39,464 nucleotides of DNA, from NCBI RefSeq assembly GCF_000359605.1, contig NZ_APML01000072.1, positions 1-39,464 on the forward strand, read 5' to 3'. Below are positions 1 to 9,300 of this stretch, piece by piece. Both the position numbers and the translations under genes were made by a program. The notes beneath the pieces were generated by a model. That model was not told the DNA's origin. It saw only the letters and a program-made list of their open reading frames with translations, and did no database searches. Positions within the stretch are counted from its first letter, which is position 1. Every line of letters starts with the position of its first letter. This DNA comes from Gracilibacillus halophilus YIM-C55.5. GTDB taxonomy: Bacteria; Bacillota; Bacilli; Bacillales; Amphibacillaceae.

Positions 1-122
1 CACAATAATTCTAGCGTGACCCGATGGATTCTGGCCTCAGCGTTGAACTGGGTTTACGATTTTTCCTCACCCGATATTTTCATAGGATTCATATGATTCT
101 TAAATGACATATATGTAATTAT
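1..122. other. Unassigned left edge
   Basis: I see no convincing reading frame, promoter or terminator here. It lies downstream of the minus-strand small protein gene and shows no obvious hairpin followed by a T-run for that transcript. Confidence 0.4.
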
Positions 123-540
123 TCAAAGTGATGTATGTACATAACTTACTTTGTATCCATCTCCAAGTTCTAATTTAATTTTTTGATACAATCGCCAACC
201 TTTTTCATCATGAGATTTCACTAACAGCGTGGTATTATGTGTTATTTTTTCACCGTAATCTGTCTGTTCTAACATTCTCTCATACTCCATGACCCAATTG
301 ATTAATTCAGATTTCAATTTATTAGAAAGCGGAAAATCATCGATGTCAAAGGTTACAGCCACACGTTGAACACCACAGAGGATCAGCGCTATGGTCAGCT
401 TCCATCTTATAGGTGTCATGTGGACATTTCGTACTTGGGAAGTTTCTCATTATCTTTTCCCTCCATTCATAAAAAAGTAGTTCATTGAGCGGAAGCAACA
501 TACACTTTTGCTCCCAAAACTGAACTACTTCTCCTAACAA
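123..540 (-). CDS. Small zinc-ribbon-like protein read through a +1 frameshift (or frameshifted gene)
   Basis: Two minus-strand frames join into one protein of about 138 residues. The first 64 codons (540-349) carry Cys39, Cys57, Cys60 and Cys62, spaced like a small metal-binding ribbon, and end at TGA (346-348). The +1 frame then continues at GAC with the acidic stretch DIDDFPLS and about 66 more residues to 123. The junction reads CTT TGA C, identical to the slippage site of the RF2 gene prfB. The proposed start is TTG at 540, with an AAGGAAGG ribosome site overlapping the end of ung 12 bases upstream, so the gene should be cotranscribed with ung. I recall similar Bacillaceae proteins joining the same two halves but cannot name the family. 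Function is unknown. A plain one-base insertion (pseudogene or sequencing error) is the alternative. Confidence 0.6.
345..351 (-). other. prfB-like +1 frameshift heptamer CTTTGAC
   Basis: On the minus strand the last sense codon CTT is followed by TGA and then C. In prfB the peptidyl-tRNA on CUU slips to UUU when UGA is read slowly, and translation resumes at GAC. The same slip here restores the downstream frame exactly. The AGGGGG-like stimulatory site that precedes prfB's shift site is not evident; upstream bases are TGTGGCTGTAAC. Function is therefore inference. Confidence 0.4.
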
Positions 541-552
541 GACGTTCCTTCC

Positions 553-1236
553 TTACCCCAACGGTGGGACTTCCCAGTCAATGGGTTCTTGACCGATGTT
601 TTGTAAGATGGCATTTGATTTTGAAAATGGTCGGCTCCCAAAAAAACCACGATGAGCCGATAGCGGACTTGGATGTGGTGATGTAATGACATAATGTTTA
701 TTTGTATCAATAAGCGCTTGTTTTTTTCTCGCAGCCGCTCCCCACAAGACATAAACGACTGGCGTTTCTTTGTCATTTAAGGTTTTAATAATATGATCAG
801 TGAAAGTTTCCCATCCTTTGCCTCGATGTGAATGCGCTTGGCCTTCTCGAACGGTCAAAACATTATTCAAGAGAAGCACACCCTGTTCTGCCCATTTGAC
901 TAGGTGACCATGATTAGGGATCGAGCAACCAATATCCTCATGCAACTCCTTGAAAATGTTTTTTAAAGAAGGCGGGATAGCAACATCGGGATTCACCGAA
1001 AAACTTAATCCATGCGCTTGATTCGGTCCATGGTATGGATCTTGTCCGAGTATTACCACTTTCACATTTGCAAATGAAGTATAATGCAATGCATTAAATA
1101 TGTCATACATATCAGGATGAACCGTATATTGCTGATACTCACGCTTTAAAAATTCGCGTAAGTTTTGATAGTAATCTTTTTGTAATTCATCCTGAAGGAT
1201 CTCTCCCCAGTCATTCGTAAAAATTCCATTCGGCAT
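553..1236 (-). CDS. ung: Uracil-DNA glycosylase, family 1
   Basis: This enzyme removes uracil from DNA at the start of base-excision repair. The water-activating motif GQDPYHGP lies at residues 64-71 with catalytic Asp66, the LLLNNVLTV segment is mid-protein, and the [14 protein letters not shown] minor-groove loop starts at His188. The 227-residue length matches B. subtilis Ung (225). The start is the ATG at 1236, because AAAGGTGATGA ends just upstream; an in-frame GTG at 1245 overlaps that ribosome site and is less likely. It sits 27 bases after rbsK and 12 bases before the frameshifted small gene, all on the minus strand, so the three are probably cotranscribed. Confidence 0.97.
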   Translation of the reverse strand: MPNGIFTNDWGEILQDELQKDYYQNLREFLKREYQQYTVHPDMYDIFNALHYTSFANVKVVILGQDPYHGPNQAHGLSFSVNPDVAIPPSLKNIFKELHEDIGCSIPNHGHLVKWAEQGVLLLNNVLTVREGQAHSHRGKGWETFTDHIIKTLNDKETPVVYVLWGAAARKKQALIDTNKHYVITSPHPSPLSAHRGFFGSRPFSKSNAILQNIGQEPIDWEVPPLG

Positions 1237-1263
1237 CTTCATCACCTTTATTTCGATCTATCA

Positions 1264-2142
1264 TTATCTTTCTTCTAACATTTGATCCACTGCTTGCCGT
1301 GTTGGCATACCACCTTGTGCGCCTAACTTCTGAACAGACAAAGCACCAGCGGCATTGGCAAACTGAACGGCAGCTGTCAACGTTTGACCTTCGGCTAGCG
1401 CAACAGCTAATGCTCCATTAAACGTATCACCCGCACCTGTTGTATCCGCCACTTCGACCTTGTATGGTGACACGTTTTTCTGAGTGCCATGGTCAAAAAA
1501 TTCGACGCCTTCTTTCCCTTTTGTAATGACTAGCTTCTCTTGTATTTCGTCATAACGCCCTTTGAAAAGCTCTGCTGCTTCTGTTTCATTTGGCGTAATG
1601 ACAGACGCTTTCTCCCACTGGTCTGGAGAAAGTGGCATAACGGGCGCTGGATTCACTACCACCGGAATATCATGTTGCGCGCATACATCTATACAATATT
1701 CAATCGTTTCTTTTGGTATTTCAAACTGAAGTAGGACATAATCACTTGCTAGAATGGTCTCTTCACAAGCTTTGACATATTCAGGCGTTACTTGGTTGTT
1801 TGCCCCCGGTATAATAATAATTCGATTATCTTTTTCTGATAATGTAATATTCGCAAGTCCTGATGAGGTATTGGCTACTTGATCCACCATACTTGTATCG
1901 ATATTTTCTTGCTGTAAATTATGAAGTAGATTTTCACCGAATGTATCATCGCCCACACGACCAACCATGTGGACATCGGCGCCTAAACGGGCGGCAGCTA
2001 CTGCTTGATTTGCACCTTTTCCACCAGGATTTGTATGAAAATCTTCTCCTCTTACCGTTTCTCCTTGTTGTGGAAAAATATCAGTTGAAGTCACTAAATC
2101 CATGTTAATACTACCTACGACGGTTATACGTGGTTGCCTCAT
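1264..2142 (-). CDS. rbsK: Ribokinase (PfkB family)
   Basis: It phosphorylates D-ribose to ribose-5-phosphate with ATP in the cytoplasm. Both PfkB signatures are present: NPGGKGANQAVAAA at about residues 38-51, and DTTGAGDTFNGA starting at residue 233 with catalytic base Asp239. The N-terminal GSINMDLV strand is typical of ribokinase. Length, 292 residues, is normal. The start ATG follows a strong AAGGAGGATATAA site. No ribose transporter or rbsR lies nearby, so it stands apart from a normal rbs operon and may recycle ribose from nucleosides. It is the first gene of the group leading to ung. Confidence 0.93.
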   Translation of the reverse strand: MRQPRITVVGSINMDLVTSTDIFPQQGETVRGEDFHTNPGGKGANQAVAAARLGADVHMVGRVGDDTFGENLLHNLQQENIDTSMVDQVANTSSGLANITLSEKDNRIIIIPGANNQVTPEYVKACEETILASDYVLLQFEIPKETIEYCIDVCAQHDIPVVVNPAPVMPLSPDQWEKASVITPNETEAAELFKGRYDEIQEKLVITKGKEGVEFFDHGTQKNVSPYKVEVADTTGAGDTFNGALAVALAEGQTLTAAVQFANAAGALSVQKLGAQGGMPTRQAVDQMLEER

Positions 2143-2225
2143 TTATATCCTCCTTGGTTGATAGACAGACGTTGTCATTTATGTATTTCATATTATATTT
2201 TAACATGAAACGCTCTCAAAACACA

Positions 2226-2254
2226 CAAAAATACGAAGCCATCGTGTGACTTCG
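2226..2254 (-). terminator. Intrinsic terminator downstream of the HxlR gene
   Basis: In the minus-strand transcript an 8-bp stem (CGAAGTCA / TGGCTTCG, one G-U pair) with loop CACGA is followed by TATTTTT. It lies 50 bases past the HxlR stop and separates it from rbsK. Confidence 0.6.
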
Positions 2255-2304
2255 CTCATCATTCGTTTACGATTATATAAAATTGGGAATATATACTTGT
2301 GCAT

Positions 2305-2634
2305 TCACACATGCGATTGATTGTCGCGATTCACCCAGCTATTAGCCCATTCTTGAATGCTGTCAAGTACAGGTTCAAGCGCATTACCTTTATCTGTTAA
2401 CAGGTATTCAATCCGAACGGGCGTTTCATCATATACGTTTCGCTTAACGATTCCTTCTTTTTCTAAGTCCTTTAAGCGTTCAGATAACACACGTCCACTG
2501 ATACCAATTGCCGTTTCGATCGAAGAAAAACGTTGCGGACCTTCTAATAATTGATAAATGATCAGTCCAGTCCAGCGTTTGTTTAATATATTTAGGGCTG
2601 ATTCAAACCTTGGGCATATTGTTTTATCTGGCAT
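2305..2634 (-). CDS. HxlR/DUF24-family winged-helix regulator
   Basis: This 109-residue protein has the HxlR hallmarks: an N-terminal CPRFESALNIL segment, KRWTGLIIYQLL, SERLKDLEKEGIV in the recognition-helix region, and YLLTDKGNALEPV in the wing. Cys7 occupies the position of the redox-sensing N-terminal cysteine known from YodB and CatR of B. subtilis, which respond to quinones and diamide. It is divergent from the YceI gene, and a perfect palindrome sits in the shared region, so it probably represses yceI and perhaps itself. Start: ATG at 2634 after GAAGAGGTGA. The true inducer is unknown. Confidence 0.85.
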   Translation of the reverse strand: MPDKTICPRFESALNILNKRWTGLIIYQLLEGPQRFSSIETAIGISGRVLSERLKDLEKEGIVKRNVYDETPVRIEYLLTDKGNALEPVLDSIQEWANSWVNRDNQSHV

Positions 2635-2656
2635 TGCTGTTCACCTCTTCATTTCT

Positions 2657-2665
2657 ATTATAGCA
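2657..2665 (-). promoter_or_regulatory. Extended -10 promoter of the HxlR gene
   Basis: The minus strand reads TGCTATAAT, a perfect -10 with the TG extension, about 22 bases before the ATG. No strong -35 is visible at 17 bp (TTTATT), which suits an extended -10 promoter. Confidence 0.55.
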
Positions 2666-2698
2666 AAAACATTTACAGAAATAAAATAACTTTATTAC

Positions 2699-2727
2699 TT
2701 GACGTAAACAATTATTATTTGTATACT
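2699..2727 (+). promoter_or_regulatory. SigA promoter of the YceI gene
   Basis: TTGACG (2699-2704), 17-bp spacer, TATACT (2722-2727). It is followed within 50 bases by AAAGGAGG and the yceI ATG. Confidence 0.85.
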
Positions 2728-2745
2728 TACTTACATAAAGTAAGT
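2725..2745. promoter_or_regulatory. Palindromic operator, probably for the HxlR regulator
   Basis: A perfect inverted repeat, ACTTACTT-5 bp-AAGTAAGT, overlaps the -10 box and transcription start of yceI. The position predicts repression by blocking polymerase. Assignment to the divergent HxlR protein is inferred from location and arm length. Confidence 0.65.
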
Positions 2746-2772
2746 TAAAGAATTAAAGGAGGATTCGCACAA

Positions 2773-3303
2773 ATGGCTAACGTATCACTTGATAAAGTAC
2801 ACAGTGCGCTAAATTTTGAAGTAAAACATATGATGGTGTCAAAAGCAAAAGGAGAATTCCAAGATTTCGATGTTGATTTTAACGGAGATTTCGACGACTT
2901 AGAAAATGCAAGCGTCAAAGTAACAATTAATGTAGATTCTATTGAAACAAATAACGAAGATCGGAATGGTCACTTGAAGAATGAAGATTTCTTCGATGTA
3001 GAAAACTATCCGAATATTACGTTTACTAGTAAAAACGTCAAAAAAATTAATGACTCTGAATATGAATTAACTGGCGATCTAACCATTAAAGATACTACCA
3101 ATGAGGAAACGATCAAGGTCGAATATAATGGAAAAGCAAAAGATCCAATGCAAGGTAATATGATTGCAGGCGCGAACATTGAAGGGACAATCAATCGCGA
3201 AGATTATGGCCTTACATGGAATGCACCACTTGAAACAGGTGGCGTTCTAATTGGTAAAGACGTGAAATTCTCAGGCGGACTTGAATTTGTCGTCGAAGAA
3301 TAA
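2773..3303 (+). CDS. YceI-family lipocalin-like protein
   Basis: The 176 residues show the YceI pattern: an N-terminal DKVHSALNFEVKHMM strand, the ASVKVTINVDSIETNNEDR loop, HLKNEDFFDVENYP, and TINREDYGLTWN near the C-terminus. YceI proteins are beta-barrels that bind amphipathic or isoprenoid molecules. No signal peptide is present, so this one is cytosolic. The start ATG follows AAAGGAGGATTCGCACAA. It is transcribed alone from the promoter at 2699-2727 under the palindrome at 2725-2745 and ends at a terminator. Control by a possible redox-sensing HxlR protein suggests a role in electrophile or quinone stress, but this is inference. Confidence 0.92.
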   Translation: MANVSLDKVHSALNFEVKHMMVSKAKGEFQDFDVDFNGDFDDLENASVKVTINVDSIETNNEDRNGHLKNEDFFDVENYPNITFTSKNVKKINDSEYELTGDLTIKDTTNEETIKVEYNGKAKDPMQGNMIAGANIEGTINREDYGLTWNAPLETGGVLIGKDVKFSGGLEFVVEE

Positions 3304-3308
3304 AAGCA

Positions 3309-3350
3309 GAAAGAAGGGATGGAGCCACTTGAGGTTTCCATCCCTTTCTT
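3309..3350. terminator. Bidirectional terminator between yceI and the MFS gene
   Basis: GGGATGGA and TCCATCCC form the core stem, extended by A-T pairs, followed by TTTCTTTATTT on the plus strand. It serves the convergent yceI and MFS transcripts. Confidence 0.8.
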
Positions 3351-3353
3351 TAT

Positions 3354-4618
3354 TTACGCTTCTTGTTGTGTTGGTTTTGTAGCTAGTAGTGATGCGATGA
3401 GACCAATGACTGGAAAGATTAACGAAATCAGTAACACAGGTGTGTAGCTTTCAAATAAGTCATATCCATAGCCAAATGGTAACGGCCCAAATGCTGATGC
3501 AACGACCATCATCGTAGCACCAACACCGTTAATACTACCGATATATTTTCTACCAAAATAATCTGGCCAAATCACATTTGTCGCAATACGGTTAAAACCA
3601 TTCGCCACTCCCCAAAGAACACCAATTATAATCGCCACGGTCGCATTTACTAAGACAAGCAATAATAATAATAGGATTATTTCAATGACAAAAATCCACA
3701 CAAACAAGTAATTGGTTTTCATTTTCTCGGTAATAAAACCTGAAAGTAAAGACATCGGTATTCCGACCATCGCCATTAAACTGAGTACCGTCGCAGCAAT
3801 TCCTGATCCCAAATCATGAAAGGCGAAGATCGATATAATATGAAAGGTAATGCCGGTATTGATCATGGAAGGAATACCAATACATATCAAAATCATCCAA
3901 AAGGCCCTTGTTTTTATCGCTTCATTTAATTGCCAATTGACTTCTGCTGCAACATGTGAAATCTTATGGGCTAACGTCTCATCATTTTTATCTTGTTGTT
4001 TCACGAAACCGTCTGGGACGAATCCCATATCTTCCGGGCGATTCCTCACACCGAACAACGCAAATGGTACAAATATAATAAGAAGTGCAACGCCCCAAAA
4101 ACGCCAAGCAAATTCCCAGCTCCACGCTTCAATTAACCAAGCATTGATGACTGGAAATAACATCGCACTGGCAAAGCTCCCTAACGAAATGAAACTAACA
4201 GCGCGACCTCTTTTTTCAATAAACCACTGTGCCACTAACGTGTTAGGAATGAGTGTCATACTTCCTTGGCCCAACAAACGAATGAAAAAGAAACCAATAA
4301 CAAACATCCACATCGTTGATACGATACTATTGAAAAAACAAGCGAGCGCCAATAGTGTACCGACAACAACCATCATCGTACGTTGCCAAATCGGTCAATG
4401 AAACGGCCAACACCCATCATAATAAAACCTGCTACTAATGTTGCGATCGAATAAAGACTGGATACTTCCGATCGCGACCAGTCAAACTCTTTAATATACT
4501 CATCCACAAACATCGAGTTGGAATATGTTTGACCAGGTCCTGAAAAGAACACCCCTAATGCTCCTATAAAAACAATAAACCAACCATAGTAAAATCGCTC
4601 AAAAAAACGCTTTCTCAC
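3354..4618 (-). pseudogene. MFS transporter split by a frameshift
   Basis: Two minus-strand frames together encode a full 12-helix major facilitator. The first part (4618-4373, about 81 residues from the GTG start) has FYYGWFIVFIGALGVFFSG and ends in the helix 2-3 loop at GRFIDRFGNVR. The second (4376-3354, 340 residues) starts MMVVVGTLLALACFF and carries RLLGQGSMTLIPNTLVAQWF. At the junction ATGA holds the stop of one frame and the ATG of the next, so restoring one base gives a normal protein of about 421 residues. It resembles monocarboxylate or oxalate/formate-type MFS proteins; substrate unknown. The GTG start follows GAGGTGGGG. The gene lies directly behind the LacI regulator. Coupled synthesis of two half-proteins is a less likely alternative. 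Confidence 0.75.
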
Positions 4619-4683
4619 AATCCCCACCTCGTTCTCTCTATGATGCATTCTACTAATGTAACACAAATAGAACACTCGCTTAG

Positions 4684-5649
4684 TTACACTGTTTTTCTCT
4701 CTATCAATGATGCTTGAAATTCTTTATAAATGCCTTGCTTCTCATTCATTGTTTGTAAGAAAAGGTGTTCCCCCATTTCTTTTAACGGGATTTCAAATGT
4801 CGTTAAGTGCATCATTTTCGCGATTGGTTGATTATCAAAGCCAACAATCGCCATTTGATCCGGTACTTGTATCCCAGCATCCTGACATGCCGTCAAAACG
4901 CCCGCTGCGAGGATATCATTCGTAACGAGTAGTGCAGTTGGTGGATCAGCCATTTTTTGAATCGCGTCCACTACCTCATGTCCATCTTCAAAGTAATAAT
5001 TACCGAAAAATACAAGTGAGGAATCATAAACAATTCCTTTCGACTGCAGAAAATCTCGGTAAGCTTTATCACGATAATAACTGTTAGAACCGGATTTTCG
5101 TCCAATACAATAGCCAGTTCTTGAATGGCCACGTTGATATAAATAGCGAAGCGCCTGCTGAAAACTTTCATAATGATCGATAAAGACCGAATGCACAAAA
5201 GGCTTCTCACGGGCATCTTCACAGACAACAATTGTTCCATCATCGGCATAATCTTTGATTTGGTTCCAATCTGAAATGCGCGAACAGATAATGAGTCCGT
5301 CAACTTGTTTATAACGCAACATCTCCAACGCTTCTCGCTCTCTTATTTCTTCGTAATTGGTTTGGATTAACACAAGATGATAGTGGTTCTGAACAGCTTG
5401 TTTTGTGATTCCTTCAAGCAATGCACCGAAATACGGGTGATTGGCAAACGGTACGACCACACCAATTTGGTAGGATTGACCTCGACTGAGATGAACCGCA
5501 TGCATATTTTTTTGATAGTTAGCTTGTTCCATCGCTGTAAGTACTTTCTGTCGTTTCTCTTCACTGACATATGGATGTTCATTTAATACACGCGACACTG
5601 TCGTTACCGATACACCAGCCATTTTTGCAATATCACGAATATTTGCCAT
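4684..5649 (-). CDS. LacI/GalR-family transcriptional regulator
   Basis: An N-terminal helix-turn-helix (ANIRDIAKMAGVSVTTVSRV, from residue 2) and hinge are followed by a periplasmic-binding-protein-like sensor domain with YQIGVVVPFANHPYFGALL and the domain-2 strand AIVGFDNQPIAKMM. Length from the chosen start is 321 residues. The ATG at 5649 is preferred to the one at 5658 because AGAGGATG ends just before it. A 14-bp perfect palindrome lies 36 bases upstream, consistent with autoregulation. The MFS gene follows at about 65 bases, so both are probably one unit. The ligand, likely a sugar or carboxylate, cannot be deduced. Confidence 0.93.
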   Translation of the reverse strand: MANIRDIAKMAGVSVTTVSRVLNEHPYVSEEKRQKVLTAMEQANYQKNMHAVHLSRGQSYQIGVVVPFANHPYFGALLEGITKQAVQNHYHLVLIQTNYEEIREREALEMLRYKQVDGLIICSRISDWNQIKDYADDGTIVVCEDAREKPFVHSVFIDHYESFQQALRYLYQRGHSRTGYCIGRKSGSNSYYRDKAYRDFLQSKGIVYDSSLVFFGNYYFEDGHEVVDAIQKMADPPTALLVTNDILAAGVLTACQDAGIQVPDQMAIVGFDNQPIAKMMHLTTFEIPLKEMGEHLFLQTMNEKQGIYKEFQASLIERKTV

Positions 5650-5684
5650 TTCTTTCATCCTCTATTGAAAAAAATCCCTTGCTC

Positions 5685-5698
5685 TGAAACGCGTTTCA
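5685..5698. promoter_or_regulatory. Perfect palindrome TGAAACGCGTTTCA, candidate LacI-family operator
   Basis: A 14-bp perfect dyad in the leader of the LacI gene. The outer half-sites resemble a catabolite-responsive element, but the central pair is GC instead of CG. It more likely binds the adjacent regulator than CcpA. Confidence 0.6.
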
Positions 5699-5767
5699 TC
5701 ACATATAATGACATCATAACATGTTGTGTGGCGTGACGCTCTATTTATTTGCGGCGTGACACAGAAG

Positions 5768-5795
5768 AAGAGCGCTGTGGTTACGGCGCTCTTTT
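5768..5795. terminator. Terminator downstream of the SnoaL-like gene
   Basis: A perfect 8-bp stem, AAGAGCGC / GCGCTCTT, with a 10-base loop, 18 bases past the SnoaL-like stop. T-rich sequence follows on both strands. Confidence 0.75.
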
Positions 5796-5812
5796 CTAAT
5801 CTGCATTTTTGA

Positions 5813-6172
5813 TTAAACCGCAAGGACGTAGCTAATAATTTCTTCGATCTTCCCGTCATTTTGTTGATGTAACTTATAAATATCACAGAAACGATAATGT
5901 TTCTCTTTTCCATTTGAATCCGTCTTATGAATCATACCATGAACAGCTGCTTCTTTTCCGTTTATAATCATATCTTCTATTTCCAATTCAAATTCATCAG
6001 TTTGATCCTGTGAACCGAATACATCTCGTAGTTGTTCAATGCCACGTATTGTATCATTTCCAACCATGCGCCACGTAACATTGTCTGTGACCCGGCTAAG
6101 AATCCCGTCTATATCTTGTTTGATAATGGCTTCATTAAAATTACGAAAAAAAGTTTGAAGATTCGTTTCCAT
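5813..6172 (-). CDS. SnoaL/NTF2-like protein
   Basis: About 119 residues with the cystatin-like alpha+beta pattern of SnoaL-like ketosteroid-isomerase relatives: an N-terminal amphipathic helix (FFRNFNEAIIKQDIDGIL), VTWRMVGNDTIRGIEQL, and a beta-rich C-terminal half. Such proteins act as isomerases, hydrolases or ligand binders, and the activity here is unknown. AAAGGAGC precedes ATG codons at 6181, 6178 and 6172; 6172 gives the most usual spacing. It stands alone between the pectate-lyase terminator and its own. Confidence 0.75.
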   Translation of the reverse strand: METNLQTFFRNFNEAIIKQDIDGILSRVTDNVTWRMVGNDTIRGIEQLRDVFGSQDQTDEFELEIEDMIINGKEAAVHGMIHKTDSNGKEKHYRFCDIYKLHQQNDGKIEEIISYVLAV

Positions 6173-6250
6173 ATACATCATGCTCCTTTACTCGTTTATT
6201 ATATCAAGATAACCCAACCGATCATAATAAAACGTTAGCGCAATAGGTAC

Positions 6251-6290
6251 AAAAAAGTGAGAGACTATGTTGCCAACATAATCCCTCACT
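6251..6290 (-). terminator. Strong terminator of the pectate lyase gene
   Basis: In the minus-strand RNA a 16-bp stem from AGTGAGGGATTATGTT to AACATAGTCTCTCACT, with two G-U pairs and a GGC loop, is followed by TTTTTTG. On the plus strand the wobble positions become mismatches, which identifies the working orientation. Confidence 0.9.
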
Positions 6291-6339
6291 GGTTTACACG
6301 ATTTTAAAAAAATTAAATAGTGACACATTTCATTTCCTA

Positions 6340-9300
6340 TTATCTCTTCACTTTATACCTTTGATAGAAGAAAAAGCATAAACCCATCAATAAAATACCT
6401 AGACCAGCTATTAGCCAAGAGAACATGTGAGTAGCTGTATCTGGTAATTCAGAGCCTCCTGTTTTTTCACTGTGATCTTCTTGATTCATTTCTTGTTCTG
6501 ATTTCTTGTTATCATCATTGTTCTCGTCTTCAGAAGATGCGTTATCCTCTGATTGATCGTCATTATTTTCATTTTCTGAACCTTCATCATTACTAGAGTC
6601 TTCCTCATCTGTTTCATCGTTTGGGTCTTCAGAAGATTCTGACTTTCCTTCAATACGATGTAAAGCGTCCATAACCAATGTTTCTTCTACTATGTTTGTC
6701 GATTGATTTCCAACCACTTTTACATATGCTCGATTTTCATAATAACCAGTTGTACGAGCAATTTCTAATAAATCAGTCGCAAAGTCCCCAGCCCACATAT
6801 AGCTTGAGCGATTTTCTTTTGCGAGATCCATTATATCGTGAGTAATAATCTCATCACTACGTTGGGTGAATAACGGTTTATTCGTCCCTATTTCATAGAG
6901 TCGATACCAGTAAGAACTTGATGGATCTTCATAATAATATTGTTCATTTTCATCAAATCGTTCAAAGCGATAACCTTCTACTTCGACATCTTCAAACCAG
7001 TTTAAAGCTCCTTGAACCGCAGCCTTGACTTCAGTTGTTTGATTTGGAAGGCTCATTAAATATTTAACAATGCTAACCGATTCAAACCCTGAAATGGATG
7101 GAATTTCAAATGACCTCCCTGTTGTCGGCTCATATGAAAATGGATCATGTTGCTGGCCCCATGCTGTTAAGTTTCCATCTACTTCAATTTGCGAATGTAA
7201 TAGATACTCAGTTGCTAAATCAATGGAATCTTGTAATTCTGTGGCCAAATCATCATTTATAATATTCGTATTAAATGGATATTGTTTCTCTGCCATTAGT
7301 GTCATTGCGTTTAACGTGCGAATCATGGCGTTATCATTAAAGGTCACATTATCTTGATAGCTTCCGTTTAATGGATAGGCTTGCGCAAACCCACCCGTTT
7401 CATACTGTAAATTTTGTAAAAACTCGATACCTTTTAATACCGATTCTTTATATCTTTCATCCCCTGTTTCTTTATACATTAAAGCAAGAAAAAGAATTTC
7501 ATCAATGGTAGCATTGTTATCGATCGTACCCGTTTCCATATCATGAATGAATGAGTAAGACTCCGATCTTGGCTCTTCACCATCCCAAGGTCGTTGAAAT
7601 AACGTATCTGATTTATTTTTATCCCAACCACCATGCTCCATTTGCCACGTTAATAGGTTATCAGCTTGTTCTATCGAAGCCTCTATATCATCCGAATAAT
7701 AATTCGCCTCTAGATAGGGGACATTGTGCGGATCTTCGTCGATCTCTTTTTCTATGGTTCCATCCAAATGAATGGTCTCTACTGTTTCATAGATAATCAC
7801 CGTTTGACCACTATCGTTCTCAGCAATCGTTGTATCTTTTATCGTAAAATTCGGTGTTAGTTTAGGATTAAAATCTTCCCAATCCCCCCTAGCTGACAAT
7901 AACTCAATATCATTTGGGTCCACATTAGATACTTTTCCATTTAATGTGACTTCCACTGTATTGGGTTTTATCACTTCAGCACGAACAATTTTAATCCGCC
8001 CAGGTGGTACTGCTTCTTTTTTGGGCATAACTGTAAGCTTAATTGGCTCGGATTCATTTCCAGCCAAGTCCATTCCTTTAATTGTTATCATATTTTCTTT
8101 CCCAGGTGTAAGATGGATGTCTGTTTCAAATGAGAAATCTTTCGATGAAACTTCAACTTCTTCATCATTTATTAAAACTTTTCCTGCTTCACTAAGTTCA
8201 CCGGTAATTGGAAATGGGTTATACATTGACACATAACGATCACCCTCTTTTTCTCCTTGTAAATCATTCAGCATTAATGTTGGTGCATCTGCATCATATA
8301 TGACTGTCCACTCGATCGGTTGAGCGACTTCACCATTCTCATTTTCTGCTTCAACTACAACTTTATTTTCACCAAGTGAAAGTTTTAGCTGATGAGAAAA
8401 TGTAAGATCTGAATGAACGTTAATTGTTTCACCGTTTATAGATACGGTAGACATTTGATCAACTGAACCTGAAATCGTTATCATTTCTTCGTTTGTAAAG
8501 GATGGCTTATCATTAAACTCAATGACCGGCCTCGTATCCATCGGTATAACAGATACAGCCTCTGAATGATCACTTGCCACACCCTCATGATTAGCTGTGA
8601 CAACATAAAAATATTTTTCGTCGTTCGATACTTCTGAATCAATATAGTATGTTTCCTTCACATCATCTGCAATGACTTGGTACGCACTGATTTCATCTTT
8701 TTTGCTACGTTTTACGTCATATGAAGTCGCTTCAGATACGCTTTCCCAATTTAATGTAACTTCCCCATTACCAGCGGTAGCCTGTAATCCCGTGGGCACG
8801 GGTAATGGATCAACGGGCGTTACTTCTATTTCTTCGGAGAGATCACCTTCGTCATCTTGGGTTATAAGTGATACCACATAATAATATGTTGTATCGTTCA
8901 CTACTTCTGAATCCGTAAAATAAGGCTCAGTTAACCCTGTTGCTATTGTTTCATATGGACCACCTTTTGCAGTAGCTCGCTTCACCGTAAATGAACGTTC
9001 ATTTGAACCATCTGGAGTTTGTCCAAGTGCCCATTCAATTGACTTATCAAATAGCTTCCAACCATCATCCGTCATATAATCTTCTTGGTTTTTAAATAAA
9101 AAGGTGGAAACGCGACGTGCCGGCACTAGGTCACCATTCACTCGTTTTGCTCCTTCTTCATAGGCAAATATTGTTGACTTAGAGTCGTCGCCCTCTACTG
9201 CCGCAATTATTTCCGCCTCTTCACCAGGTGTACCGAAATTCACCTTACCAGCTTCGGTATACACTTTTACATCACCCGCCAACCCTGATGCTAGTGGATG

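Noticed and set aside
3850..4401. A 183-codon plus-strand frame opposite the MFS gene
   Set aside because: The minus strand encodes clear transporter helices; the plus frame lacks a ribosome site and family features.
5685..5698. TGAAACGCGTTTCA as a CcpA cre site
   Set aside because: The central CG required by the cre consensus is GC here; a site for the adjacent LacI-type protein is more likely.
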